DNA from: a bacterium
GTDB taxonomy: Bacteria > Myxococcota_A > Bradymonadia > UBA7976 > UBA1532
Direction of reading: 5' to 3'
DNA length: 64,000 nt
Assembly: GCA_030426085.1 (NCBI GenBank)
Contig: JAUHYW010000007.1
Location: 142,265-206,264 of the forward strand
Below the pieces are notes generated by a model, which ran no database searches, was not told the DNA's origin, and saw only the letters and a program-made list of their open reading frames with translations. The translations under genes and the position numbers were made by a program. Shown one piece after another: positions 40,360 through 48,437 of the stretch. How positions within the stretch are numbered: position 1 is the stretch's first letter; each line of letters starts with the position of its first letter.

Positions 40360-42195
40360 TCACAGACTCGACAGAAAAGCAATCAGATCGCGGACCTCGG
40401 CGGCAGTGGGCGGCTCCTCGGCGCCGGGGGCGAACGGTCCGTGGCGCAGATCACCGCCGCAGCGGCCCGAAGGGTCGAACCGGCCGCCGATGTCGCCGGC
40501 GCACCCGTCGTGCATCAGCCGCCCCCGCAGGTGCAGGGCCCGCAGGCTCGGGGTCTGGAAGCGACCGCCGGTCCCGACGTCGTGGATGACACCGTCGGTG
40601 AACCGATCACCGAGATGACACGCGTCGCATCCCAGATCCAGGAACACGTCCTCTCCGGCGCGCACGGCCCCCGGGGCGGCCTCGGAGCGGAAGTCGGGCG
40701 TCGGGATGCTCGCGAGCCATGCGCGGAACCGCTCGGCCCGGCCCTGCGCCAGCCGCGCCCCGCCCATGCGCTGCACATGCACCGCCTCGACGAGCGCGGG
40801 GAAGTCCTCGAGGTCGCCCTCCCAGTGATAGGGCGCCCGGGCGCCCGCCCCGCCGTAGAGCGGCTGGGTGCGGCGGGGGCCGACGCCCCCCAGGTTCCAG
40901 ACGTGACCGTCGTCCCCGCCCTCGGGATGGCAGTTGGCGCAGGTCACGCCGCCGCCGGGGTCGACGTGGAACGCGGCGTGGCCGTCATCGAGCACCGGGC
41001 GGCCGTCGATCGGCACCCGTTCGACCCGTGGGTCCGGCCCGGCCGCCGGGCTCGGGTCGACGAGCATCAGCCCTCGCTCGCGGTCGTAATACAGCAGCAG
41101 CTCCCCGGCGGCGGCGACCGCGACCGGGCGGAACCGGCCCCCGCCGCCGGCCCGCACCCGCAGGCAGGCGATGGCCGGGCGGGCGTCGATCTCGGCGAGC
41201 GACAGCCAGCGCAGCGGGCGCTCGGCGTCGTCGACGGCGGGGTTGCGGAAGGGATCGTAGAAGTCGAACTCACCGGGCGTCGCCAGGCCGACCCACGCGT
41301 CGGTGGCGACGACGTCCACCACCAGCGCCGAGCCGCCGATGGCGTGGCTGCTGATCAGCGCCGCCCGCTCCGCTGGGATACGGTCCGTGACATCCGCGTC
41401 GAAGATGGTCAACGCGGGCACCACCAGGCCGTCGTCGCAGCTCGGCATCGGCCGCCCGTAGAGGTCCGGCCCGGGGCTCTCGCGATGCCATTGGTGCAGC
41501 AATGCCACCCGCCCGTCGGCCATCCGCCTCAATCGCCACCCGACACGCCCCTGCCATTCGATGCCACCCCGGACCCGCCGGGGCCGCGGCAGCCGGTGCT
41601 GCTGCTCGCCGTCGAGCACGATGATCTCGGCGTCCCGCAGCCGGCTGACCCAGAGCCGTCGCCCGACCACCAGGACGTCCCGCAGGTCGGGGGGCAGCCA
41701 GCGGATCTGGCGGATGGTGAGGTTCTCGAGGTCGAGGTCGAGCAGCGCGCCGCCGAGGCAGGCCACGTACCCCGTGGTGCCCTCGATGGCCAACCCCCGC
41801 GGCGTCGGACAGACCTCGACGCGCCCGACGAGCGTGCCGTCAGCGAGGTCGTAGGCGACCACCGCGCCGGGGGTCGTGACGTAGGCCAGGCCGCCGGAGA
41901 GGACGACCCGCCCGGGCGCCCGCAGCGGGTGCTCGCGGACGATGCTCAGCGCGGCGAGGTCGACGACGACGACGCGGTCCCGGTCGGCGTCGGCGACGAC
42001 CGCCCGGTTCGCCTCGAGGTTCACCTCCAGCCCGCCCCCCGCGATGGGCGGGGGTGGGGTCATCGCCCGGTGCACGTCGCCCGCGTCGGCGTCCCCCGAG
42101 CCGGCGTCGGCCGGGTGATGCTCGAAGTCTTCGCCGGGCAGTTCGACGCTGCACCCGACAGCGAACCACAGCAGCCATGGAGCCAGCTGCTTCAA
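40360..42195 (-). CDS. di-haem cytochrome c-type lipoprotein with propeller domain, copy B
   Basis: A 611-residue paralogue of the next gene, 38 bases away on the same strand. The start is TTG (42195), with GGGGGGA about 6 bases upstream; no in-frame ATG is available before the lipobox FAVGC, whose cysteine is residue 15. Propeller strands (NRAVVADADRDRVVVVDL, VGRRLWVSRLRDAEIIVLD) match copy A. Haem sites are CANCHPEGGDDGH and CDACHLG, followed by DVGTGGRFQTPSLRALHLRG and LMHDGCAGDIGGRF. The two copies probably arose by tandem duplication and may form a pair in the outer membrane or periplasm. The electron partner is unknown. Confidence 0.8.
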   Translation of the reverse strand: MKQLAPWLLWFAVGCSVELPGEDFEHHPADAGSGDADAGDVHRAMTPPPPIAGGGLEVNLEANRAVVADADRDRVVVVDLAALSIVREHPLRAPGRVVLSGGLAYVTTPGAVVAYDLADGTLVGRVEVCPTPRGLAIEGTTGYVACLGGALLDLDLENLTIRQIRWLPPDLRDVLVVGRRLWVSRLRDAEIIVLDGEQQHRLPRPRRVRGGIEWQGRVGWRLRRMADGRVALLHQWHRESPGPDLYGRPMPSCDDGLVVPALTIFDADVTDRIPAERAALISSHAIGGSALVVDVVATDAWVGLATPGEFDFYDPFRNPAVDDAERPLRWLSLAEIDARPAIACLRVRAGGGGRFRPVAVAAAGELLLYYDRERGLMLVDPSPAAGPDPRVERVPIDGRPVLDDGHAAFHVDPGGGVTCANCHPEGGDDGHVWNLGGVGPRRTQPLYGGAGARAPYHWEGDLEDFPALVEAVHVQRMGGARLAQGRAERFRAWLASIPTPDFRSEAAPGAVRAGEDVFLDLGCDACHLGDRFTDGVIHDVGTGGRFQTPSLRALHLRGRLMHDGCAGDIGGRFDPSGRCGGDLRHGPFAPGAEEPPTAAEVRDLIAFLSSL

Positions 42196-42412
42196 CTGGA
42201 TTCCCCCCTACGGGCGCCTGCCGGCGGGCCCGGATCATTCTCCCGCCCGGTCTCACCGTCGATCAACCGACAACCAACCGCCATTTCCGCACCTCCCGGC
42301 CGCAGATCCCCCGCCGCCCCGGCCTCGGCCCGCGGGTGCGGCTCGCGCCGACGGGCGCGCTGGGCTAAAGTACCGCTGGACGTCGGACTCTCCACTCTCC
42401 GACGATGGGGTC
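42196..42412. other. divergent promoter region, di-haem genes / kinase gene
   Basis: This 217-base region separates two divergently read genes. A GGCTAAAGT segment near 42363-42371 could contain a -10 element for the kinase gene, but I see no matching -35. The kinase side ends in a perfect inverted repeat (separate entry). No small gene is supported. Confidence 0.4.
42381..42404 (+). promoter_or_regulatory. perfect inverted repeat before the kinase start
   Basis: CGTCGGA (42381-42387) and TCCGACG (42398-42404) form a 7-bp perfect inverted repeat with a 10-base spacer, ending 8 bases before the GTG start. It can be an RNA stem next to the ribosome site or a DNA operator. The sequence alone cannot tell which. 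Confidence 0.45.
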
Positions 42413-45400
42413 GTGATCCGACTCGGACCACTCGAATTGACCGACCGCATCGGTGCCGGCGCCATGGGCGTCGTCTGGCGCGCGCGGCATCGTATCCGGG
42501 ACGTCGAGGTCGCCGTCAAGGTGCTCCGCCCCACGAAGGACCCCAAACGGCAGGCGCACGCGTTCAAAGCCGAGGTCCGGGCGATGGCCCGCCTCGACCA
42601 CCCGGCGATCACCTACGTGCACGAGGCGGGCTTCACCCCCCCGGGCACCACCGAGCGCTCGGGCGGGGTGATCGCCGACGGGGCCCCGTTCCTGGTCATG
42701 GAGCTGCTCGAGGGCCCCTCCCTCCAGCGCTTCCGGGGCCGCATGCCCTGGCCCCAACTGCGGGCGGTGCTGCTCGGCCTGCTCGACGCCCTGGGCCACG
42801 CCCACGCCCGGGGGGTGCTGCACCTCGACCTCAAGCCGGCCAACATCATCGCCGATCCGGTGCGCTGGACGGTGAAGCTGACCGACTTCGGGCTGGCCCG
42901 GCTGCGGGACGACGAGGGCGACGACGAGCGGCTGACCGGCACCCCGGCCTTCATGGCCCCCGAGCAGGTGCAGGGGCGCGGGCGCAGCATGGGACCGTGG
43001 ACCGATCTCTACGCCGTCGGCTGCCTCGCGTGGTGCCTCGCCTCGGGCAAGTCGCCCTTCGCCCGGCGGTCGGTGCACGAGACGCTGCTGGCCCAACTCG
43101 GCGACGATCCGCCGCCGCTCGCCGCCCGCCACCCGATGCCCGACGGCTTCGCCCCGTGGATCGAGCGGCTGCTCGGCAAGTCCCATCGGGCGCGCTTCCG
43201 GCACACCGCCGACGCCGCGTGGGCCCTCTCCCGGCTCGATACGCCGCCCGACCCCCCGGGGCCGCTGACCCTGCCGCCGAGCGGGCTCGACGATCCCGGC
43301 TCGTCGCCAGCCGAGGCCGAGTCGACCCTGGTCGAGCCGGTCATCGCGGGGCACGTCACCGCGCGGCTGCCCGAAGACCCCTCCCCCGACGCCCGCGCGC
43401 CGCTGCCCCCCGAGCCGCCGGGCAGCCGGGGCCAGCGCAAGCGGCTGGGGGTGGGCCTCTTCGATCTGCGCCCGCTGCCGCTGGTGGGCCGCGAGGCCGA
43501 GCGGGCGACGCTGTGGCGGGCGCTCGAGGCCTGCCATCGCACCCGGCGGGGGCAGGTGGCGGTCATCAGCGGGCGCCACGGGGCGGGCAAGAGCCGCCTG
43601 GTCGACTGGCTGGGCGTCTCGGCGGCCGAGGTCGGCGGGGCGGTGCTGCTGCGGGCCTCGCACAGCGCCGAGCCGGGCACCGGGCTGGGGCTGGGGCCGA
43701 TGTTCGCCCGGGCGCTGCGCTGCGAGGGGCTGTCGATGGACGCCCTGCCGATGCACCTGCTGCAATACCTCGGCGCCGGCGCGGCGGGCGACACCCTCGA
43801 CTGGCGGCTGTGGTCCGACCTCATCGGCGGGGTGCCGATGCCCCGCGCCGGCCGCCACAGCGCGGCGCTGGGGCTCGTCCGGGCGCTGACCCGCGAGCGG
43901 CCGGTCATCCTGTGGATCGACGACGCCCAGTGGGCCCCCGAGAGCCTGGCCTTCGCCGAGAAGCTGCTGGAGAACCCCGAGGCCGAGCTGCCGGTGCTGG
44001 TGGTCTGCGCGGTCACCGACGACGAGGCCGACATCCACCCCGAGGCGGCGACCCGGCTGGGCCGGCTGGCGCTGACGGGCACCGCCATCGGCCTCGAGCC
44101 GCTGCTCGCCGAGGACATGCTGGCGCTCATCCGGGCCATGGCCGAGCTGGACGAGCCGACGGTGATGCAGATCGCCGAGCGCACCGCCGGGCACCCGCAG
44201 TTCGCGGTGCAGCTCATGCGCCACTGGGTCTCGCAGGGGCTGCTGGTGGCCACGCCGCGGGGGGTCGAGCTGCGGCCCGGCGCGCGTATCGAGGTGCCGG
44301 CCGACCTCCAGATCGTGTGGCGCGAGCGGCTGGTGCGGGTGCTCGCCGATCGCTCCGGGGCCGAGCTGCGCGCGCTCGAGCTGGCCGCGACGCTGGGGCT
44401 CGAGGTGGACGACACCGAGTGGGCCCACGTCTGCGCGATGGCCGACGCCGACCCGTCCCCCGACCTGCTCTCGGCGCTGCTCGACGCCCGCCTCGCCCGC
44501 CGGGCCGACGGCGCCGACCGGTGGTCGTTCGCCAGCGCGCCGTTCCGGGAGACCATCCTGGCCCAGGCCCGCGCCGCGGGGCGGCTGCCCGACCACCACC
44601 GATGGTGCGCCGAGCACCTCGACGCCCAGCTCATGCACGCCGAGCGGGCCGGCCGCCACTGGATGGAAGCCGGCGAGCCGGCCCCCGCGATCCGGGCGTT
44701 CGGGCTGGCCTTCGAGCAGAGCGCCGACGCCGGCGACCTGCTGCGGGCGAGCTGGCTGCTCGACGCCCAATCCCGGGCGCTCGACGAGGCGGGCTACACC
44801 GACGACGACCCCCGCCGGGCGCGCTACCTCATCCACCGCTCGCGGCTGCTGCGCTCCAGCGGATCGGCCGACAAGGCCGAGCTCGACGCCCGCTCGGCGC
44901 GGGCGCTGGCCGAGGAGCACGACTGGAGCGACCTGCGGCTCGACGCGCTGGAGCAGCTCGGCACGGCCCAGTGCGAGGCGGGCGAGCTGCAAGCCGGGGT
45001 GCTGACGCTCGAAGCCGCGCTGCGCAGCCCCGAACCGCGGCCCGACCCGTGGCGCCGCATGCGCCTGGGGCTGGCGTTCGCCCGCGCCAGCCTTCAGCTC
45101 GGAGACAGCAGCCGGGCCCGCAGCGCCGCCCGGGGCACCTTCCGGCTGGCCGACCAGATGCAGTCCGACGCCTACGCCGCCAAGGCGCAGCTCATCCTGG
45201 CCGCGCTGGCCCGGGACGACGCCGCCCGCAGCGCGGCGCTGGACGAGGCCGAGTCCCGCTTCGCCCGCTCGAACCACCGCACCGGGCTGGCCGAGGTGCG
45301 CACCCGGCGGGGCGACCTGGCCCGGGCCGGCGGCGACTTCGGCGAGGCCGAGGCCCACTACCGCATCGCCGCCGATCTGTACCGCCGCATGGGCAGCGCC

Positions 45401-45838
45401 CGCCTCGCCGAGCCGGCCCTGGCGCTGGGGCTGCTGATGCTCGATCAGGGGCTGCTGCCCGAGGCGCGGCGGGCGCTGGGCGAGGCCCGTAAGATCATCG
45501 AGGCCCACGCCACCCGCAAGCTCCTGGGGCCGGTCAGCCTGCTCTCGGCCGCGGTCGCCGCCGAGCTGGGCGAGTGGAGCGCGTGCGAGCTGCGGCTGGA
45601 GGAGGCCCGGCGCAACCTGCTGCGCAGCGAGCTGGTCAGCGCCGACGTGGCCCGCTGGGCCGAGCGCATCGCCGCCCGGGCCATCGCCGCCGAGCGCATG
45701 ACCCTGGCCGCCCGGGCGCTCGACATCGCGATGATCCAGCACCGCGGCTCGGGCGACGAGGCCGGGCTCAACCGGCTGCAGGACGTCACCCGCGAGCTGT
45801 CCAAGCCCCCCGGAACGGCCCCGCCGCCGGGCGACTGA
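42413..45838 (+). CDS. Ser/Thr protein kinase fused to AAA ATPase and TPR-like region
   Basis: This 1141-residue protein has a kinase domain at its N-terminus: glycine loop GAGAMGVV (14-21), lysine K36 in VAVKVL, catalytic loop HLDLKPANI (H137), DFG at 158-160 and the APEQV segment. The loop has HLD where most kinases have HRD, so it is a non-RD kinase. A second P-loop, GRHGAGKS at 387-394, and a Walker B, VILWIDDAQ at about 497-505, mark an AAA_16/STAND-type ATPase. The remainder is Ala/Leu/Arg-rich helices with TPR character. Such kinase-ATPase-TPR proteins are common in Myxococcota and usually act in signalling or transcription control. GTG start; no membrane segment. Confidence 0.88.
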   Translation: MIRLGPLELTDRIGAGAMGVVWRARHRIRDVEVAVKVLRPTKDPKRQAHAFKAEVRAMARLDHPAITYVHEAGFTPPGTTERSGGVIADGAPFLVMELLEGPSLQRFRGRMPWPQLRAVLLGLLDALGHAHARGVLHLDLKPANIIADPVRWTVKLTDFGLARLRDDEGDDERLTGTPAFMAPEQVQGRGRSMGPWTDLYAVGCLAWCLASGKSPFARRSVHETLLAQLGDDPPPLAARHPMPDGFAPWIERLLGKSHRARFRHTADAAWALSRLDTPPDPPGPLTLPPSGLDDPGSSPAEAESTLVEPVIAGHVTARLPEDPSPDARAPLPPEPPGSRGQRKRLGVGLFDLRPLPLVGREAERATLWRALEACHRTRRGQVAVISGRHGAGKSRLVDWLGVSAAEVGGAVLLRASHSAEPGTGLGLGPMFARALRCEGLSMDALPMHLLQYLGAGAAGDTLDWRLWSDLIGGVPMPRAGRHSAALGLVRALTRERPVILWIDDAQWAPESLAFAEKLLENPEAELPVLVVCAVTDDEADIHPEAATRLGRLALTGTAIGLEPLLAEDMLALIRAMAELDEPTVMQIAERTAGHPQFAVQLMRHWVSQGLLVATPRGVELRPGARIEVPADLQIVWRERLVRVLADRSGAELRALELAATLGLEVDDTEWAHVCAMADADPSPDLLSALLDARLARRADGADRWSFASAPFRETILAQARAAGRLPDHHRWCAEHLDAQLMHAERAGRHWMEAGEPAPAIRAFGLAFEQSADAGDLLRASWLLDAQSRALDEAGYTDDDPRRARYLIHRSRLLRSSGSADKAELDARSARALAEEHDWSDLRLDALEQLGTAQCEAGELQAGVLTLEAALRSPEPRPDPWRRMRLGLAFARASLQLGDSSRARSAARGTFRLADQMQSDAYAAKAQLILAALARDDAARSAALDEAESRFARSNHRTGLAEVRTRRGDLARAGGDFGEAEAHYRIAADLYRRMGSARLAEPALALGLLMLDQGLLPEARRALGEARKIIEAHATRKLLGPVSLLSAAVAAELGEWSACELRLEEARRNLLRSELVSADVARWAERIAARAIAAERMTLAARALDIAMIQHRGSGDEAGLNRLQDVTRELSKPPGTAPPPGD

Positions 45839-45886
45839 CCCCCGCCGGCCCGCCCGCTCTCGACTCGGGCGTCGATTTCGCTTCAC

Positions 45887-45906
45887 AACCGACCGGCAGG
45901 TCGGTT
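45887..45906. promoter_or_regulatory. TetR-type palindromic operator upstream of the hydrolase gene
   Basis: AACCGACC, spacer GGCA, GGTCGGTT is a perfect 8-bp inverted repeat 40 bases before the hydrolase ATG. ACCGACC/GGTCGGT half-sites are typical of TetR-family operators. No TetR-type gene is in the window, so the regulator would act from elsewhere. It would control the hydrolase, unknown protein and sulfatase-fold genes that follow. Confidence 0.55.
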
Positions 45907-45946
45907 AACAGCAGGCCCGACACCGAGACACCCCCGGAGGCGTTCG

Positions 45947-47134
45947 ATGGACCGGTCCCTGCTGCCTGCCCTGCTCGCGCTGCTGGTCGGGTGTACGCCC
46001 ACCGAAGAGGCCGCCGAAGACATCGACGCCGCGCTGCGGGGCGACTTCGGCTCGACGGTGGACGCCGGGCCGGGGCTGGACGGCACGCTGAGCGGGGACG
46101 CGACCGCCACCCCGGACCCCGAGCCCGACGCGACCCTCCAGCCCGAGCCCGAGCCAGACGCCGCCCCCGAGCCCGACGCCGCCCCCGAGCCCGACGCCGC
46201 CCCCGAGCCAGACGCCGCCCCCGAGCCCGACGCCGCCCCCGAGCCCGACGCCGATCCCGAGCCGAGTCCGCCCGACGGGCCGGGCGCCCTGGACTACGAG
46301 ACCGCCGCCGTCGACGTGGATCTGGGCCCCCGCGACGGCCTGCCCGAGTCGATCCCGGTCACCGTCTACCGCCCCATCGGCCCCGGGCCCTACCCGCTCG
46401 TCGTCTTCAGCCATGGCTTCTCGCTGCCGCCCTCGGCCTACACCGACTACGCCGAGCGGCTCGCGAGCCACGGCCTGCTGACCATGATGCCCCGCTACGA
46501 CGACAGCCCCTTCGCCCCCCGCAGCCACCTCGGCCTCATGCGGGACACCCTCGGCGTCATCGAATGGGCCCTCGGCGAGAGCCCCTGGGCCGACGCGCTC
46601 GACCCGGACGCGGTGGGCCTCGTCGGCCACTCCCGAGGCGGCAAGCAGTCGATCCACGCCGCGCTCTTCGACGACCGGGTGCAGGCGGTGCTCGGCCTCG
46701 ACCCGGTGGACTCGGCGCCCCCGTTCTCCGACCCGGCGCAGAACCCCAGCGTCACGCCCGAGCTGGTGGGCGATCTGCGGATCCCGTCGGCCTTCGTGGG
46801 CAGCGGCCGCGGCGGCGAGGGCTTCCAGCCGTGCGCCCCGGTCGCCGACAACTACGACGCCTACTACGCCGCCGCCCCGGCCCCGACCGCCCGCTACGTC
46901 CTCGCCGACGCCGGGCATCAGGACTTCGTCGACACCTGCGCCGCAGGCAGCCGCGAGATTACGTGTACCATCTGTCCGTCCGGCGAGATCGCGGCCGAGG
47001 TGCACGCCTTCGGGATCACCTTGACGACGGCGTTCATGGGCCTGCACCTCGCCGGGCGGGACGAGCTCGCGCCCTGGGTCGACGGCGACGCGCTCGCCGG
47101 ATACCCGTTCGTCGACCGTCAGGCCCGGGAGTAG
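45947..47134 (+). CDS. secreted alpha/beta-hydrolase lipoprotein (chlorophyllase/cutinase-like)
   Basis: A 395-residue protein has a short signal peptide and lipobox LLVGC at residues 12-16. A linker of repeated PDAAPE units spans about residues 65-105. The hydrolase domain shows FSHGFSLPP (oxyanion region), the nucleophile elbow GHSRGG with S229, an acid in LGLDPVDS and the histidine in DAGHQDF (about H324). C-terminal cysteines (CAAGSREITCTICPSG) may form disulphides. The family includes chlorophyllase-like and polyester-active esterases; the substrate is unknown. The ATG follows GGAGG at 45934-45938. A TetR-type palindrome lies upstream, so expression is probably induced by a small ligand. 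Confidence 0.82.
   Translation: MDRSLLPALLALLVGCTPTEEAAEDIDAALRGDFGSTVDAGPGLDGTLSGDATATPDPEPDATLQPEPEPDAAPEPDAAPEPDAAPEPDAAPEPDAAPEPDADPEPSPPDGPGALDYETAAVDVDLGPRDGLPESIPVTVYRPIGPGPYPLVVFSHGFSLPPSAYTDYAERLASHGLLTMMPRYDDSPFAPRSHLGLMRDTLGVIEWALGESPWADALDPDAVGLVGHSRGGKQSIHAALFDDRVQAVLGLDPVDSAPPFSDPAQNPSVTPELVGDLRIPSAFVGSGRGGEGFQPCAPVADNYDAYYAAAPAPTARYVLADAGHQDFVDTCAAGSREITCTICPSGEIAAEVHAFGITLTTAFMGLHLAGRDELAPWVDGDALAGYPFVDRQARE
46146..46262 (+). repeat. 18-bp tandem repeats encoding PDAAPE
   Basis: Tandem near-identical 18-base units (GAGCCCGACGCCGCCCCC with C/A variants) encode five to six PDAAPE copies in the surface linker of the hydrolase. The unit length keeps the frame, so copy number can change freely. 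Confidence 0.8.
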
Positions 47135-48376
47135 ATGACCGAGCAGAAGCCCGAGGCGCCCGCCCGCACGACCACCCGCCGCCGGCTGATCGGGGTCGCC
47201 ATCGGGCTGGTCGTCGTCATCCTCGCCTGGGGGGGCTACGACCTGTACCGGGCGCAGTCGATCTGGCCCGAGACGATGCCTCCGCTCGAGCTGCCCCCGC
47301 CGGCCATCCCGGTGCACCCCGAGGCCCTGACCCGGCTGGACGGGCTGATCGACGCCGCCGGCGACCTCGACGCCGACCACCACGCCCGGGTGATGCTGCT
47401 CGAAGCCTCGGGGCTGCCCGACCCCCCGAGCTGGCCCCCCGATCCACCCGAACCCCACGCCGCCCTCGACCGGCTCCTCGCGACCGGCGGGGTGGCGATC
47501 GAGCCCGAGACCCTGGGCGACAGCCCGGCGCGGGACCTGCTGCCGTTGATCCACGTCGACGCCCTGCGCCGGATCCGGGCGGCGAAGCGCGCCGCCGCCG
47601 GCGACCTGGAGGGCGCGTGGCGGGACGTCGTCGACACCTGGACCCTGGGCCACCGGCTGGCCCACTCCGGAGGGCAGCTCATCGCGACGATGATCGGGCT
47701 GGCGATCGAGCGAGGCGCGCTGGATACCGCCGGGCGCCTGCTCGACGCCGGCCGGTGGAGCCCCGGCGCCTCGGCCCTGGCCACCGCGCTCGACGCCGCC
47801 GCCGAGCGCCCCTCGCCGCTGGTCGCCGCGCTCACCGGCGAGTGCCTCTCGATCGACGCGATGCTGGTCCGCATCGGCCAGACCTCCGCCGAGAGCATCG
47901 ACGAGATGGCCCCCGGCGACGGCGAGCTGACGCCGGCCCCCCCGGGGATCGAGACCGCCGACGACACCTGGCTCTACGACAGCCACAAGACCCGGGCCTA
48001 CGCCCGCACCCGCTGCCGGTACACCATCGAGGCCGCCGGTCGGCCCGCGCCGCAGCGCACCCCGCCGCCGCCCGCCGATCTGGGCGAGACCCGGTGGTAC
48101 GAGGTGGGCCCCATGCTCGACAACCCGATGGGGCGCATCCTGCTGGCCATCGCCCAGCCCGAGTTCCACCGCTTCCTGGCCCGCGCCGACCGCGTCGCCT
48201 ACAACCGCCGCCGGGTCCGGCTGGCCATCGCCCGGGCCACGTACACCGCCGAGATCGGCCGGCCCCCCACCGCCCTGACCGAGCTGATCCCGCAGCACCT
48301 GCCCGCGGCGCCCGCCGATCCGTTCACCGACCAGCCGATGCCCCTCGATCCGCCCCCGGCCCCCGAGGTGGATTGA
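47135..48376 (+). CDS. single-pass membrane protein of unknown function
   Basis: This 413-residue protein starts at the ATG immediately after the hydrolase stop. A basic N-terminus (ARTTTRRRLIG) precedes one membrane helix (VAIGLVVVILAWGGYDLYRA), so the bulk is likely periplasmic. The mature part is helical, with no recognised motif. The C-terminus (LIPQHLPAAPADPFTDQPM) resembles the ending 'DPFTGQPL' that I recall from uncharacterised proteins of Planctomycetes and Myxococcota with pilin-like or protease-like contexts. Zero spacing to the hydrolase gene suggests one transcript. Function unknown. Confidence 0.72.
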   Translation: MTEQKPEAPARTTTRRRLIGVAIGLVVVILAWGGYDLYRAQSIWPETMPPLELPPPAIPVHPEALTRLDGLIDAAGDLDADHHARVMLLEASGLPDPPSWPPDPPEPHAALDRLLATGGVAIEPETLGDSPARDLLPLIHVDALRRIRAAKRAAAGDLEGAWRDVVDTWTLGHRLAHSGGQLIATMIGLAIERGALDTAGRLLDAGRWSPGASALATALDAAAERPSPLVAALTGECLSIDAMLVRIGQTSAESIDEMAPGDGELTPAPPGIETADDTWLYDSHKTRAYARTRCRYTIEAAGRPAPQRTPPPPADLGETRWYEVGPMLDNPMGRILLAIAQPEFHRFLARADRVAYNRRRVRLAIARATYTAEIGRPPTALTELIPQHLPAAPADPFTDQPMPLDPPPAPEVD

Positions 48377-48437
48377 GGCGTCGCGCAGGTGATATGGGGG
48401 GGCTCGATACGACCCGCTGCCCGCCCCGAGGTCCCCG

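Noticed and set aside
40441..45492. A 1683-residue plus-strand open frame across three genes
   Set aside because: It spans minus-strand di-haem genes, an intergenic region and the kinase gene in the wrong frame, and has no domain.
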